Assembly: GCF_014204945.1 (NCBI RefSeq)
Contig: NZ_JACHMN010000003.1
Coordinates: 124,001-188,000, forward strand
Reading direction: 5' to 3'
Source of the DNA: Allocatelliglobosispora scoriae
GTDB lineage: Bacteria; Actinomycetota; Actinomycetes; Mycobacteriales; Micromonosporaceae
Length of the DNA stretch: 64,000 nucleotides
This document shows, piece after piece, positions 1 through 9,100 of this stretch. The position numbers and the translations under genes are program-made. Position 1 is the stretch's first letter, and every line of letters starts with the position of its first letter. Below the pieces are notes generated by a model, which saw only the letters and a list, made by a program, of their open reading frames with translations, had not been told where the DNA came from and did not search any database.

Positions 1-149
1 CCGCTCTGGGCGGTCAGGCTTGATCCCGTCGCGGGTCGATCCCGGCCCCCCAACCGGACTCTGGTCACTCTGGGGTGAGACCAGAACGAGGGGCTTACAA
101 CATATTGACGGTGGCCCTTGTCGGTTGGGCTCGACAATATTGGTGTGTG
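1..149. other. Left-edge intergenic stretch
   Basis: I see no credible coding region here. The stretch lies downstream of the leftward SHOCT gene and runs to the window edge. It contains CATATTG and CAATAT words in loose inverted arrangement at about 102-144, but no clean hairpin with a T-run, so I do not call a terminator. Confidence 0.4.
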
Positions 150-428
150 TTATTTGAGCGGGGTGTTCAGGACCCTGAGGCGGTCCTGGTACTCCTGGTC
201 GTTGATCTCGCCCTTGGCGTAGCGCTGGGCGAGGATCACCCGGGGGTCGCTGTCTCCGCCGTGGTTCCAGCCGCCGTGGTGGCTGGCCCAGGCAGCCGCA
301 CGGAAGTGGCGGTGGCGGCGCCAGAAGAGGCCTCGGAAGAGCGCGATGACGAGGATCCAGGCGCCGATCCAGAAGAGCGGGGCGAAGATCCACCAGCCGC
401 CGTAGGCGAGGTGTTCGTGTGCCAGCAT
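150..428 (-). CDS. Small membrane protein with C-terminal SHOCT domain
   Basis: A 92-aa protein. Residues about 10-35 form one hydrophobic membrane segment (WWIFAPLFWIGAWILVIALF), followed by a basic, His/Trp-rich linker. The last 30 residues (DPRVILAQRYAKGEINDQEY) are a typical SHOCT short helical domain, a module often found at the end of small membrane proteins and thought to mediate oligomerisation or protein contacts. The ATG is preceded by a strong GGGAGG site. The gene follows the two-component genes on the same strand, about 100 bp downstream. An imperfect copy of a candidate regulator palindrome lies in that gap, so it may be a target of the neighbouring response regulator (inference). 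The molecular function is unknown. Confidence 0.8.
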   Translation of the reverse strand: MLAHEHLAYGGWWIFAPLFWIGAWILVIALFRGLFWRRHRHFRAAAWASHHGGWNHGGDSDPRVILAQRYAKGEINDQEYQDRLRVLNTPLK

Positions 429-510
429 TTCGGGTCCTCCCTCGAAGGTTTCTTGATTCGAGAGTCCCTTTTCGCCGCGGGGTTTGCGTCGTCTGTGGGG
501 CGGCAGTCGG

Positions 511-530
511 GCTACCCCTGCGGGAGTAGT
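511..530. promoter_or_regulatory. Imperfect palindrome upstream of SHOCT gene
   Basis: The sequence gCTACcCCTGCGGGAGTAGt is an imperfect version of the ACTACTCCC/GGGAGTAGT palindrome found upstream of the histidine kinase gene at 2394-2413. It overlaps the end of the response regulator gene and lies about 85 bp upstream of the SHOCT start. It is a candidate response-regulator operator, by inference from position and similarity only. Confidence 0.35.
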
Positions 531-1198
531 CAGTTCATCCAGCCGGGGCGGACCAGAGCGGATTCGTAGGCCAGGACGACCAGTTGGGCCCGGTCCCGGG
601 CGTTCAGCTTGATCATGGCTCGGCTGACGTGGGTTTTGGCTGTCAGCGGGCTCACCACCAGCCGGGCTGCTATCTCCTCGTTGGTGAGGCCCAGGGCGAC
701 CAGGGCCACGACCTCGCGTTCCCGGTCGGTGAGGGACTCGAGCTGGCGGGTCGGCTTCTCGGTGGAGCGGGAGCGGGTGGCGTACTCGGCTATCAGGCGG
801 CGGGTCACGCCGGGGGAGAGGAGTGCTTCGCCGGCGGCCACCACGCGGACGGCGCGGACCAGGTCGGCCGGTTCGGTGTCCTTGACGAGGAAACCGGCGG
901 CGCCGTCGCGGATCGCGGTGAAGACATACTCGTCCAGCTCGAAGGTGGTCAGGACGATCACCCTGGTGTTGACGAGTCGTTCGTCGGCCGCGATCCGGCG
1001 GGTCGCCGCCAGGCCGTCGAGCACGGGCATCCGGATATCCATGAGTACGACGTCCGGGGTGCTCTGCAGCGCCATGCTGATCGCGACCTCGCCGTTGGGC
1101 GCCTCGCCGACGACCGTGATGTCGGGCTGGGCGTCGAGCAGAGCGCGGAAACCGGCCCGGACCAGGGCCTGATCGTCGGCGAGCAGAACCGTGATCAT
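530..1198 (-). CDS. NarL/FixJ-family response regulator
   Basis: A 222-aa two-component response regulator. The N-terminal receiver domain (about 1-120) has the acidic pocket D8-D9, the phosphoacceptor Asp54 in VVLMDIRMP, and the conserved Lys in FLVKD. The C-terminal LuxR-type helix-turn-helix (about 150-215) reads LTDREREVVALVALGLTNEE. It is the cytoplasmic partner of the adjacent histidine kinase. Its ATG overlaps the kinase TGA by 4 bp, so the two are translationally coupled. This class usually binds short palindromes; matching GGGAGTAGT palindromes flank the operon. The signal sensed cannot be told from the sequence. Confidence 0.93.
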   Translation of the reverse strand: MITVLLADDQALVRAGFRALLDAQPDITVVGEAPNGEVAISMALQSTPDVVLMDIRMPVLDGLAATRRIAADERLVNTRVIVLTTFELDEYVFTAIRDGAAGFLVKDTEPADLVRAVRVVAAGEALLSPGVTRRLIAEYATRSRSTEKPTRQLESLTDREREVVALVALGLTNEEIAARLVVSPLTAKTHVSRAMIKLNARDRAQLVVLAYESALVRPGWMN

Positions 1199-2337
1199 GA
1201 TTTTCCTCCGGTGCCGGTGGGGAGTAGCGCCATCACGGTGAAGCCCCCGTCGGGGGTGCTGTCGCAGCTTGCGGTGCCGCCGAGGGCGCTCGCCCGCTCG
1301 CGGATGCCGATGAGGCCGTTGCCGCCCTCGTCGCTCGTCGGCTGCTGGGGCGGACCGCCGTCGACGACGCCGATCGTCAGCGAGCCCGCCGCATGGTGCA
1401 GGTGGACGGCAGCCGTCCGCGCCTGACTGTGCCGGACCACGTTGGTCAGCGCCTCCTGAATGATCCGGTACGCCGCGAGCCCCACCGCCGCGGGCACCTC
1501 GGCAGCAGTGCCGCTGCTGGTCAGGGTAACCGTCAGCCCGGCCGTCGAGGCGTCATCGAGGAGCTCGCCGAGCCGGTCCAGATCGGGTGTCGGGCTGCGC
1601 GGCGCCGCCGAGGTGTCGTCGGGGGAGCGGAGTCCGGCGAGCACCGCGCGCACCTCGTCCAACCCGTCCCGGCTCGCCTGCTTGATCGCGAGCAGCGCTG
1701 GGCGTACCTCATCGGGATTGGTGTCCATGACCTCGAGCGCGACGGACGCGCGGACCGTGATGAGCGACAGGCTGTGGGCCAGGACGTCGTGCAGGTCGCG
1801 CGCGATGCGCAGGCGTTGCTCACCGGCCCGGCGCTGCTCCTCCTCGTGGCGGCGCAGCCGCTCCTCGGTGACGAGCTTGCGGAAGGCGATGATCCGCTGC
1901 CGCCGGTTGTCGACGAGCTCGGCGGCGAAGGCGAGCAGCGCGACGAGGCCGAGCCCGCGCAGCTCCTGCAGGGGCGTGCCGAGCGGGCGGAGGTCGGCGA
2001 GGCCGAAGCCCAGCCAGGCGAGCCAGAGGCCGGCCAGCGACAGCCAGGCACCGGGGCGAGCGCCGCGCACGACCGCGCCGATCACGGCCGCCACCAGCGA
2101 CGGAACCACCGGACCCAGCGGGTAGCCGAGGGCCAGCCACCCCGCCGCGACACCGCAGACGGCGGCGACGGTCAGCGCGGTCTGCCGGTAGAGGGCGAAG
2201 AGCAGCAGCGGACCGGCGAGCAGCAGCACGATGGCGAGCGGTGCCGGACCCGCCCGGTCGCGGAACGCGACGACCGCACCGACGATCTGGAGTACGCCGA
2301 TGAAGAGGGGCCAGGGCGGCCTGTGGTGCGTTCTCAC
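1195..2337 (-). CDS. Sensor histidine kinase (HisKA_3 / NarX-type)
   Basis: A 380-aa membrane sensor kinase. The first 140 residues hold five or six hydrophobic segments with very short loops, so sensing is probably within or near the membrane. A coiled stretch (about 145-175) leads to the HisKA_3 dimerisation domain with phospho-His183 in RIARDLHDVLAHSLS. The HATPase domain has the N-box NVVRHSQAR and a G-box GGNGLIGIRERA. The family autophosphorylates on His and passes phosphate to a NarL-type regulator, here the next gene, which it overlaps by 4 bp. The many-membrane-segment architecture is common in actinomycete DesK-like kinases. A nearly perfect ACTACTCCC palindrome lies 57-76 bp upstream of the start, suggesting autoregulation. 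Confidence 0.92.
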   Translation of the reverse strand: MRTHHRPPWPLFIGVLQIVGAVVAFRDRAGPAPLAIVLLLAGPLLLFALYRQTALTVAAVCGVAAGWLALGYPLGPVVPSLVAAVIGAVVRGARPGAWLSLAGLWLAWLGFGLADLRPLGTPLQELRGLGLVALLAFAAELVDNRRQRIIAFRKLVTEERLRRHEEEQRRAGEQRLRIARDLHDVLAHSLSLITVRASVALEVMDTNPDEVRPALLAIKQASRDGLDEVRAVLAGLRSPDDTSAAPRSPTPDLDRLGELLDDASTAGLTVTLTSSGTAAEVPAAVGLAAYRIIQEALTNVVRHSQARTAAVHLHHAAGSLTIGVVDGGPPQQPTSDEGGNGLIGIRERASALGGTASCDSTPDGGFTVMALLPTGTGGKS

Positions 2338-2393
2338 CCTCGCATGATTGCTGATCGCGGGCCCTGCCGCATCCAGCCACGGCAGGCGGGTGC

Positions 2394-2413
2394 ACTACTC
2401 CCGGGGGAGTAGT
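2394..2413. promoter_or_regulatory. Palindrome ACTACTCCC-gg-GGGAGTAGT in HK/SARP intergenic region
   Basis: Two perfect 9-bp arms separated by two bases lie between the divergent kinase and SARP genes. A related imperfect copy occurs at the other end of the two-component operon (511-530). The size and symmetry fit a dimeric LuxR-type regulator, so it is a candidate autoregulatory operator that could also affect the SARP gene. Not proven. Confidence 0.5.
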
Positions 2414-2487
2414 TCTACAGGTTCACTCCAGGGCCGCTACAAGTTGTCTCTGGAAAGACCGATCATGCTCACGTAGGCTCCCCCTCG

Positions 2488-4635
2488 ATGGCAATGGAGT
2501 TCCTCCTTCTAGGTCCGTTTGAGGTCCGGCTGGATGGTCGGCCTCTGTCGATCGGTGGAGTGAAACCGCGTCAGCTGCTCGCGACCCTCCTGCTGCAGCC
2601 CGGACGGCCCGTCTCCGTCGACCGGCTCATCGAGGTGCTCTGGCCCGACGAGCCGCCCCGGTCCGCCGCCGCCAACGTGCAGACCTACGTCAGCGGTCTG
2701 CGCGGTGTGCTCGCCACCGAGGCGCTGGCACGAGGAGTGACCGAGCGAAGCGAGGGAGCCCCGCAGGGCGCGCCTAAGAATCGGGCGCTGGCACGAGGAG
2801 TGACCGAGCGAAGCGAGGGAGTCCCGCAGGGCGCGCCCGAGGGTTATCTCGTGCGCCGCCCGCCCGGCTACGCCTGCCTCCTCGGCGACGCCACGCTGGA
2901 CCTCGCCGACTTCCTGGCCCGCGCCGACGAGGCGAGCCGGCTGCGGCGCCTCGGCCACGCCGCCGACGCGCTCGCCGCGGTCGAGTCCGCGCTCGCCCTG
3001 TGGCGCGGGCAGCCGCTCGCCGACCTCCCCGTCAGTCCACTGTGGCGGGTCGAGCTCGACCGCGTCGCCGAGCGGCGGCTCGCCGCGACCGAGGAGTGGC
3101 TGGAGCTGCGGATGCAGCTCGGCGACCAGGCCGGAGTCGTGGCCGAGCTGCGGGGACTCACCTCGGAGCACCCGCTCCGGGAGGGCCTGTGGGCGTTGCT
3201 GATCAGGGCGCTGGCCGAGCTGGACCGCCGTGCCGACGCCCTCGCCACCTACGCCGAGTGCCGCCGGACCTTCGCCGAGGAGCTCGGCGTCGAACCGGGT
3301 CCGGAGCTGCGCCGCCTGCACATGAACCTGCTCGCCGAGCCCGTCAGCGGCGGCAGCTCCTCACCTCGGCTCGACGCGTCGGCCGCGATCGTGCTGCGCG
3401 GCTTCGCCGTCTTCGGCGAGGAGTCGGCCCCCGCGTGGGCCGCCGGTGCGCTGCTGGGCCGCCCATCGGCCGATGAGGTGATCGACTCCCTGGTCGACGC
3501 CCGGCTCATGGTCGATGCCGGGCAGGACCGGCTGGGCCAGCGCCGCCTGCGCGTTCCGTTGCTGGTCCGGCTCGTCACCCAGGAGACCCCGGTCGATCAG
3601 GCGGGCCTGGTCCGGCTGCTCGGCGGCTACCTCTCCCTCGCCGAGCGGGCCGCACACGCGCTGCCCTCCAGCCTCTTCGGGCCGGGAGTCGTGGTCGCAC
3701 CACGATGGACGGTGCCGCATCCGCCACCCGCCGTCAGCGCAGACCCGGGCGAGTGGTTCGCCGTCGAGCACCCCGTGCTGCTCGCGGCGGTCGAGGCGGC
3801 CGCCCGCGCCGACCGGGCCGACCTCGCCTGGGAGCTCGCCTTCACCCTGGTCCCGTGGTGCGGGATGGCGCTGCGGCCGGATGTCTGGGCAGCGAGCCAC
3901 CTCGCCGCGCAGGAGGCGTGCCGCAGGCTCGGTGACAGCCTCGGCACCGCCGTCACGCTGCGCGGGCTCGGCCAGCTGCACCTCTATCACGACGAATACC
4001 AGCAGGCCGAAGCTGCTTTCGGCCGGGCCCGGCTGATCTTCGCGCAGCTCGGTCAGGCGGCCGGGGTCGCCGCGGCGCTCGCCGGGCTCGGCACGGTCCA
4101 CCGGATCCGCGGCGAGCATCAGCAGGCACTCGACTACTACGACCGGGCGCTGCGCTCCTACCGCGAATCAGGGCAGCGGTGGGGCGAGGCCTATGCGCTC
4201 GGTGCCATCGGCCAGGTCTGGCTCGCCAAGAACGATCCGGACGAGGCCGGTTCCTGGCTGGGCCGGGCGCTCGAACTCGCCACCGCCATCGACGACCGGC
4301 ACCGGGTGGCCCACCTCACCCACCAGCTCGGCGTCGTCAGCGTCCAGCAGGGCCGGGCCGGCGAGGCGGAGGCCCGCTTCAGCGCCGCGCTCGACGTCTT
4401 CGTCGCGATCGGTGACCTGCACGGCGAGGCGTACGCCCTGGTCGAGCTCGCCTCCCTCGCCGGTGGCGACGAGCGCCTGATCCGCGCGTTGGACATCTAC
4501 CAGCGCCTCGGCGACCGCAGCGCCGAGGCGAGGACGGTGTCCCGCCTGAGCGACCTCTACCTGGCGAGCGGCCGCCCCGACCTGGCCGAGGCCTACCGCG
4601 ACGAGGCCCGCCGCCTGGCGAACCTGCTCCACTGA
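2488..4635 (+). CDS. AfsR/SARP-family transcriptional regulator with TPR domain, lacking a visible ATPase
   Basis: A 715-aa regulator. Residues 1-70 start an OmpR-type winged helix (FLLLGPFEVRLDGRPLSIGG; RPVSVDRLIEVLWPDE; ANVQTYVSGLRGVL). The wing strand and BTAD domain follow after an unusual insert (RRPPGYACLLGD; DLADFLARADEA; LREGLWALLIRAL; ELGVEPGPELRRLH). Residues about 470-715 are TPR-like repeats (ALAGLGTVHRIRGEHQQALD). The middle resembles the winged-helix part of AfsR-type STAND proteins, but I see no P-loop, so the NB-ARC ATPase seems absent. SARPs usually activate antibiotic or other secondary-metabolite genes; no such cluster is visible here. Residues about 79-117 are a duplicated repeat read in frame within the DNA-binding domain. 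The start could also be the ATG at 2494. Confidence 0.88.
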   Translation: MAMEFLLLGPFEVRLDGRPLSIGGVKPRQLLATLLLQPGRPVSVDRLIEVLWPDEPPRSAAANVQTYVSGLRGVLATEALARGVTERSEGAPQGAPKNRALARGVTERSEGVPQGAPEGYLVRRPPGYACLLGDATLDLADFLARADEASRLRRLGHAADALAAVESALALWRGQPLADLPVSPLWRVELDRVAERRLAATEEWLELRMQLGDQAGVVAELRGLTSEHPLREGLWALLIRALAELDRRADALATYAECRRTFAEELGVEPGPELRRLHMNLLAEPVSGGSSSPRLDASAAIVLRGFAVFGEESAPAWAAGALLGRPSADEVIDSLVDARLMVDAGQDRLGQRRLRVPLLVRLVTQETPVDQAGLVRLLGGYLSLAERAAHALPSSLFGPGVVVAPRWTVPHPPPAVSADPGEWFAVEHPVLLAAVEAAARADRADLAWELAFTLVPWCGMALRPDVWAASHLAAQEACRRLGDSLGTAVTLRGLGQLHLYHDEYQQAEAAFGRARLIFAQLGQAAGVAAALAGLGTVHRIRGEHQQALDYYDRALRSYRESGQRWGEAYALGAIGQVWLAKNDPDEAGSWLGRALELATAIDDRHRVAHLTHQLGVVSVQQGRAGEAEARFSAALDVFVAIGDLHGEAYALVELASLAGGDERLIRALDIYQRLGDRSAEARTVSRLSDLYLASGRPDLAEAYRDEARRLANLLH
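2722..2837 (+). repeat. In-frame tandem copies of a 53-bp GAGCGAAGCGAG-type repeat inside the SARP gene
   Basis: Two 53-bp copies (2722-2774 and 2785-2837) differ at one base and are separated by 10 bp. The period is 63 bp, exactly 21 codons, so the frame is kept. Each copy contains GACCGAGCGAAGCGAGGGAG, which has the near-palindromic look of a dispersed extragenic repeat. Each encodes ALARGVTERSEG(A/V)PQGAP. The insert lies between the recognition helix region and the wing strand of the DNA-binding domain. Confidence 0.8.
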
Positions 4636-4683
4636 AGCGCGCCGCCCTACCGGTGTGATCGCGTCGCCCGCTCGGCCGAGGCC

Positions 4684-4760
4684 CCAAGATCGCCGCAACT
4701 CTTGAAGAGTTGGTCCTAAGGGGTTTAGGACCAACTCTTCAAGAGTTGCGGCGATCTTGG
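4684..4760. repeat. Full-length palindromic repeat A: 36-bp perfect inverted repeat, convergent-gene terminator
   Basis: Arms 4684-4719 and 4725-4760 are perfect reverse complements of 36 bases with a 5-base loop. Each arm also contains the smaller palindrome CAACTCTT-G-AAGAGTTG. It sits between the converging SARP and amidase genes, where it could act as a bidirectional terminator. The same element recurs at 28945-29024, with partial copies at 34376 and 52643. Confidence 0.9.
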
Positions 4761-4796
4761 TTCCCGGAAACGGGCGCTCAGCACACCTGCGAAGAG

Positions 4797-5864
4797 CTAC
4801 ACCCGCGTCACGCGGACGGCGTCGGCGATGACGTACTGCGTCCCGCTCGTCCACCGGCTCACCGCCACGATGTCCCGGGCACCCGACGAGAACGCGTGCG
4901 TCCCCAGGCTGACCCACTTTCCCCCGTTGGCCTGCTGGTTGACGTTGACCGTCGTCGACCCCGCCGACGAGAAGACCACGAACGGCGTCACCGCGTTGTA
5001 GCCCGTGTTCGCCGGGTACCACGTCTCCACCTTGTAGTTGCCGCTGCTCGGCAGGGTCGCCGAGTAGTAGGCGGCGTCCCCGGCCGCGATCGGCGTCGCG
5101 TATCGGTAGTCCGCCCCGTAACGCTGCGACGAGTAGGTCGAGGTGAGCCACGCCGACGATGCCCGGAACCCGGCCGACGTGTTGTCGATGATCGTGCTCC
5201 AGGCGTTGAGCTTCGCCGCCACATCGCTGCGGAGCTGCGGCAGCATGGCGTAGAACGCGTCGCCGGGGCAGGAGGTCGCGTGGAAGTCCCGGTGCCCGTA
5301 GATCGCGGTCGCGGGCAGATTGTACTGATCGGCGATGTAGGCGCAGAAGTCGACGAGCTTGTTGTAGAGCGCCGCCGGCGGTGTCAGCGAGGTGTAGGTG
5401 CCCTCGTTCTCGATGCCGATCGCCTGGTCGTTCTGGCCGGGGCAGTGCGCGCCCTGCACCATCCCGCTGCCCGCGGTGAGCTTCGACAGGCTGTTGTGCC
5501 GCCCCTCGGTGATGAAGCCGCCCCGGGAGACGGTGAAGTGCTGGCCGGTGTCGGACCAGCCGTTGCTGTCCATGTGGTAGTTCTGGATGCTCCGCGACAG
5601 GGCATAGGCGTGCGCCAGCGTGTAGTCCGTGGAGTTCGCGGTGGCGGTGTGGTGGATCAAGATCTTGTTGGGATTGTTGCCGAGGATCGTCAGCGCGTCC
5701 GAGGGGTTGCGGGCACCCCAGGTGGCGCAGCTCGCGATGGTGGGCGCGGGCACGGCGAGAGCGGGCGCGCCTGAGAGCAACTCCAGGCCGCCGGCAGCGC
5801 CGCCGACTCCGAGCAACACGGCGCCCCTCATGAGGGTACGCCGAGAAATGGGGACTCCGGTCAC
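4797..5864 (-). CDS. Tat-exported PGRP-type N-acetylmuramoyl-L-alanine amidase with golvesin-like C-terminal domain
   Basis: A 355-aa exported cell-wall enzyme. The N-terminus has a twin-arginine signal (ISRRTLMRGAVLLGVGGAAG), with cleavage likely near the ALAVPAP stretch at about 37. Residues about 45-225 are a peptidoglycan-recognition/amidase_2 domain: ILIHHTATANST supplies a zinc His, and GHRDFHATSCPGD the second metal/catalytic cluster. The family cleaves the amide between N-acetylmuramic acid and L-Ala. Residues about 250-355 (YYSATLPSSGNYKVETWYPA ... VIADAVRV) resemble the golvesin/xanthan-lyase carbohydrate-binding domain. The GTG start at 5864 has a GGAGGA site 7 bases upstream. Downstream is palindromic repeat A. 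It may act in wall turnover or attack on other bacteria (inference). Confidence 0.88.
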   Translation of the reverse strand: MTGVPISRRTLMRGAVLLGVGGAAGGLELLSGAPALAVPAPTIASCATWGARNPSDALTILGNNPNKILIHHTATANSTDYTLAHAYALSRSIQNYHMDSNGWSDTGQHFTVSRGGFITEGRHNSLSKLTAGSGMVQGAHCPGQNDQAIGIENEGTYTSLTPPAALYNKLVDFCAYIADQYNLPATAIYGHRDFHATSCPGDAFYAMLPQLRSDVAAKLNAWSTIIDNTSAGFRASSAWLTSTYSSQRYGADYRYATPIAAGDAAYYSATLPSSGNYKVETWYPANTGYNAVTPFVVFSSAGSTTVNVNQQANGGKWVSLGTHAFSSGARDIVAVSRWTSGTQYVIADAVRVTRV

Positions 5865-6103
5865 GACTTCCTCCGATATGGAGTGAGTGGGTAAGGAGCC
5901 CCGCGCAGCAGGTTCTTTCTACCCGGGCCGGCCCTGTCGCGCAATGGCCGATGAGTCATCCACAACGGAGCTCCTCGTCGTCCGGCATGGTCGACGAAGA
6001 CTTTCGGCCAGTTCCGAAGAACGTCGACCTATCCGGGCGCCCGGTGCATGCTTCTCGCCAGCGCCCATCCCGGGTGCCTTGATCATCGACGGGGGAGTCG
6101 GCA

Positions 6104-9100
6104 ATGCTTCCTGCGCGTATAAAAGTGAACCCACAACGAACGAGGCGGCGCCGTGCGCCGCTCATCGGCCTGATGTCATTGGCGTTGACGGCCGCCGGCG
6201 GAACCTGGCTTCCGCAGGTGGCAGCGGCCGCACCGGCCGCCTCCCCGTTCGCGGTCGCGACCGCGAACGCGAAGGTCGGCAACAAGCCGATCGAGGTCTT
6301 GAGCGAGCGCACCGAGTGGGCGCAGACCTTCGCCAATCCCAACGGCACCTTCACCCTCATCGAGAACGCGTCGCCTCAGCGGGTCCGTCGCGCGGACGGT
6401 TCGTGGGCGTCGATCGACACCAACCTGCACCGCGAGGCCGACGGGACGCTGTCGCCGGGTGCGGCGCTGGGCGGCATGAGGTTCTCGGGTGGCGGCTCCC
6501 GTACGCCGATGGCCTCGATGACCGTGAACGGCAGGGTGATGCGGCTCTGGTGGCCGGGCACGCTGCCGGCGCCGGTCGTCGAGGGCAGCACGGCGACGTA
6601 CCCGAATGTGCTCAAGGATGTTGATCTCAAGGTCACGGCCGAGGCGAGCCAGTTCATCCACGTCTTCGTGATCAAGAACAGGGCGGCAGCCGCCGATCCG
6701 GCGGTCCGGAAGATCAAGCTGCGGACCACCTTCGACGGACTGCGGTTGCGCAACGGCAGGGCCGGCGCGCTGGAGGCGGTCGATCCGAGCGGGACGGTCT
6801 TCTTCACCGGTGCGTCGCCGCTGATGTGGGACTCCAGCGGCGACGCCGCTGGTGCGGAGAACGCCGTGGAGGCGCGGCAGGCCCCGGTCGCCACGTCGTT
6901 CGACGCGTCGAGCCTGACACTGGCACCGAACACCAAGCTGCTGACCGACCCCAAGGCGGTGTTCCCGCTGCACATCGACCCGCCCTGGGCGCCGGCCACC
7001 GGAAGCCGGCTGCACCACACGGTCGTCCGCAAGACCTTCCCGGACCAGTCGAACTATGACCGTTTCACCGGTCTGGGCAGCAACGACGACACGACCGGTG
7101 TGCTTCGGTCGGGCTACAACAACTCCAGCGGCTCCTACACCGACCGGTCGATGCTCCAGATGGACCTGTCCGCCGTCAAGAACGCGCGCATCGGCTACGC
7201 GAAGGTGACGCTGACGCACGCCTGGTCGGGCGCCGGCTGCGCGTCGAGCGGCAAGGGCTACTGGACGGACATGCACTCGCTGCCCTATGGCTTCGACGGT
7301 TCGACGACGTGGAACACGCTCTGGAACAAGAACGACTGGGGCTGGGGACCGATCCTCGCCTCGACCGATGTCGTGCACCGGTACGGCGAGTCCTGCGGCA
7401 CCGATCGTGTCGGCTTCGACGTGACGGGCGAGGTGGCCAACCGCGCCGCAGCCGCGGACCCCAACCTGTGGGTCGGCCTTCGTGGCCGGTGCGAGACCTG
7501 CGCGAACATGTACTGGCGCCGGTTCAAGCCGGACTTCCAGGTCGAGATCCAGTACAACCGTCCGCCGAACGCACCCGACGTCCGCAAGATCGACGGGAAG
7601 CCGTGCACGACGGGCGCCGGCCGCCCCTGGGTGACGGCGGTGTCGCCGATGCCGGATGCCATGTTCTACCAGTCCGACCCCGACTCGCCGTCCTATCAGA
7701 ACACGCTGTGGACGGAGCTGAACTGGTGGGAGCTCGGAACATCGACCGTCCACACGATTGCCGGGGTCGAGCGAACGGCGAACTCGGAGCAGACGATCCG
7801 GCTCGACGGCCCGCTGGTCGACGGCAAGTCCTACGCCTGGCAGGCCCGCACGAGCGACAGCATCGAGACCGGCCAGCTCTCGGCGGTGTGCGAGTTCAGC
7901 TATGACGCGAGCCCGCCGAACAACGCGGTGGCGCCGACCGCACTGGTCTACAACGGGACCACCCTGACCGGCGGTCCGGGCATCGCGGATACGTTCACCT
8001 TCAACCCGCCCACGACGAAGCCCGAGGAGGTCGTCGGCTACGCCTACGCGTTCGGCAACGTCGGCGGCGCCAACGGCGTACAGGTCGATTCGGTCGACGC
8101 GGCGCGGAAGGCGAGTGTGAGCATCGCGCCGCCTGCGGATGGCACCGTTACGCTCTATGTGTGGGCGAAGGACCGCGCCGCGCGCTATTCGGCGAGTCCG
8201 GCCACCTTCACCTTCCTGGTCAAGCCGGGCGGGCAGGCGGCGAAGTGGGATTTCGAGGGCGCGGACCCGAAGCTCGACAAATCCCCGTTCGCGCTGAACC
8301 CGCTGGCGGCTGCGACCACGACGGCGGGCCGCTCCGACCGGACCGAGCTGCCCAACAAGGCGCTGTCGCTGACGGGCTCCAACTACGCGGAGACCACCGG
8401 CAGTCCGGTGCAGACGAAGGCCAACAATGCCGTGGTCAACGTCGCCACGAACGCCTCGTTCACCGTGGCGGCATGGGTGAAGATCAACACTGCCGGTGCG
8501 ACCGACCAGGTCGCGATGGCGGTCAACGCCGGCAACACCGCCGGGATCACGCTCGGCTACGGCGGTTCCGAGGGCAAGTGGGTCGCCCGGATGGCGGAGC
8601 AGAACGTGGTGAGCCCGACGGTGAAGTCGTCGGTCTCCAGCGCCGCTCCGGTCACCGGCAGATGGACTCACCTCGCCGCGACCTATGAGGGCACGAGCAA
8701 GGTGCTGACCCTCTACGTGAACGGTGTCGCGCAGACCGCGGCCGCACCGCTGGCCACGGTGTTCAACGCGACCGGCAAGCTCTCGATCGGTGCACAGTGG
8801 ACCGGCTCGGCCTACGGCAGGAACCTGACCGGTGCCGTCGACGACGTCGCCTTCTACAACACGATCATCACCCCGAGCACCATCGGCGACCTGGCCCGGC
8901 CCCTGCCGCCGAAGGCGACCCAGTTGACGGCGAACCCCGTCACGGTCGGCACCTCCGTGCAGGTGAAGTTCGACTCCTACAGCGACACCAACGTCACCAA
9001 GTTCCCCTACAACGTCAATGTCCCGATCTTCAACCCGCCGACCACGCCCGAGGCGACCGCAACGGCTGCCGCCGCGACGGTGACCGTGGCCGGCACGAGC

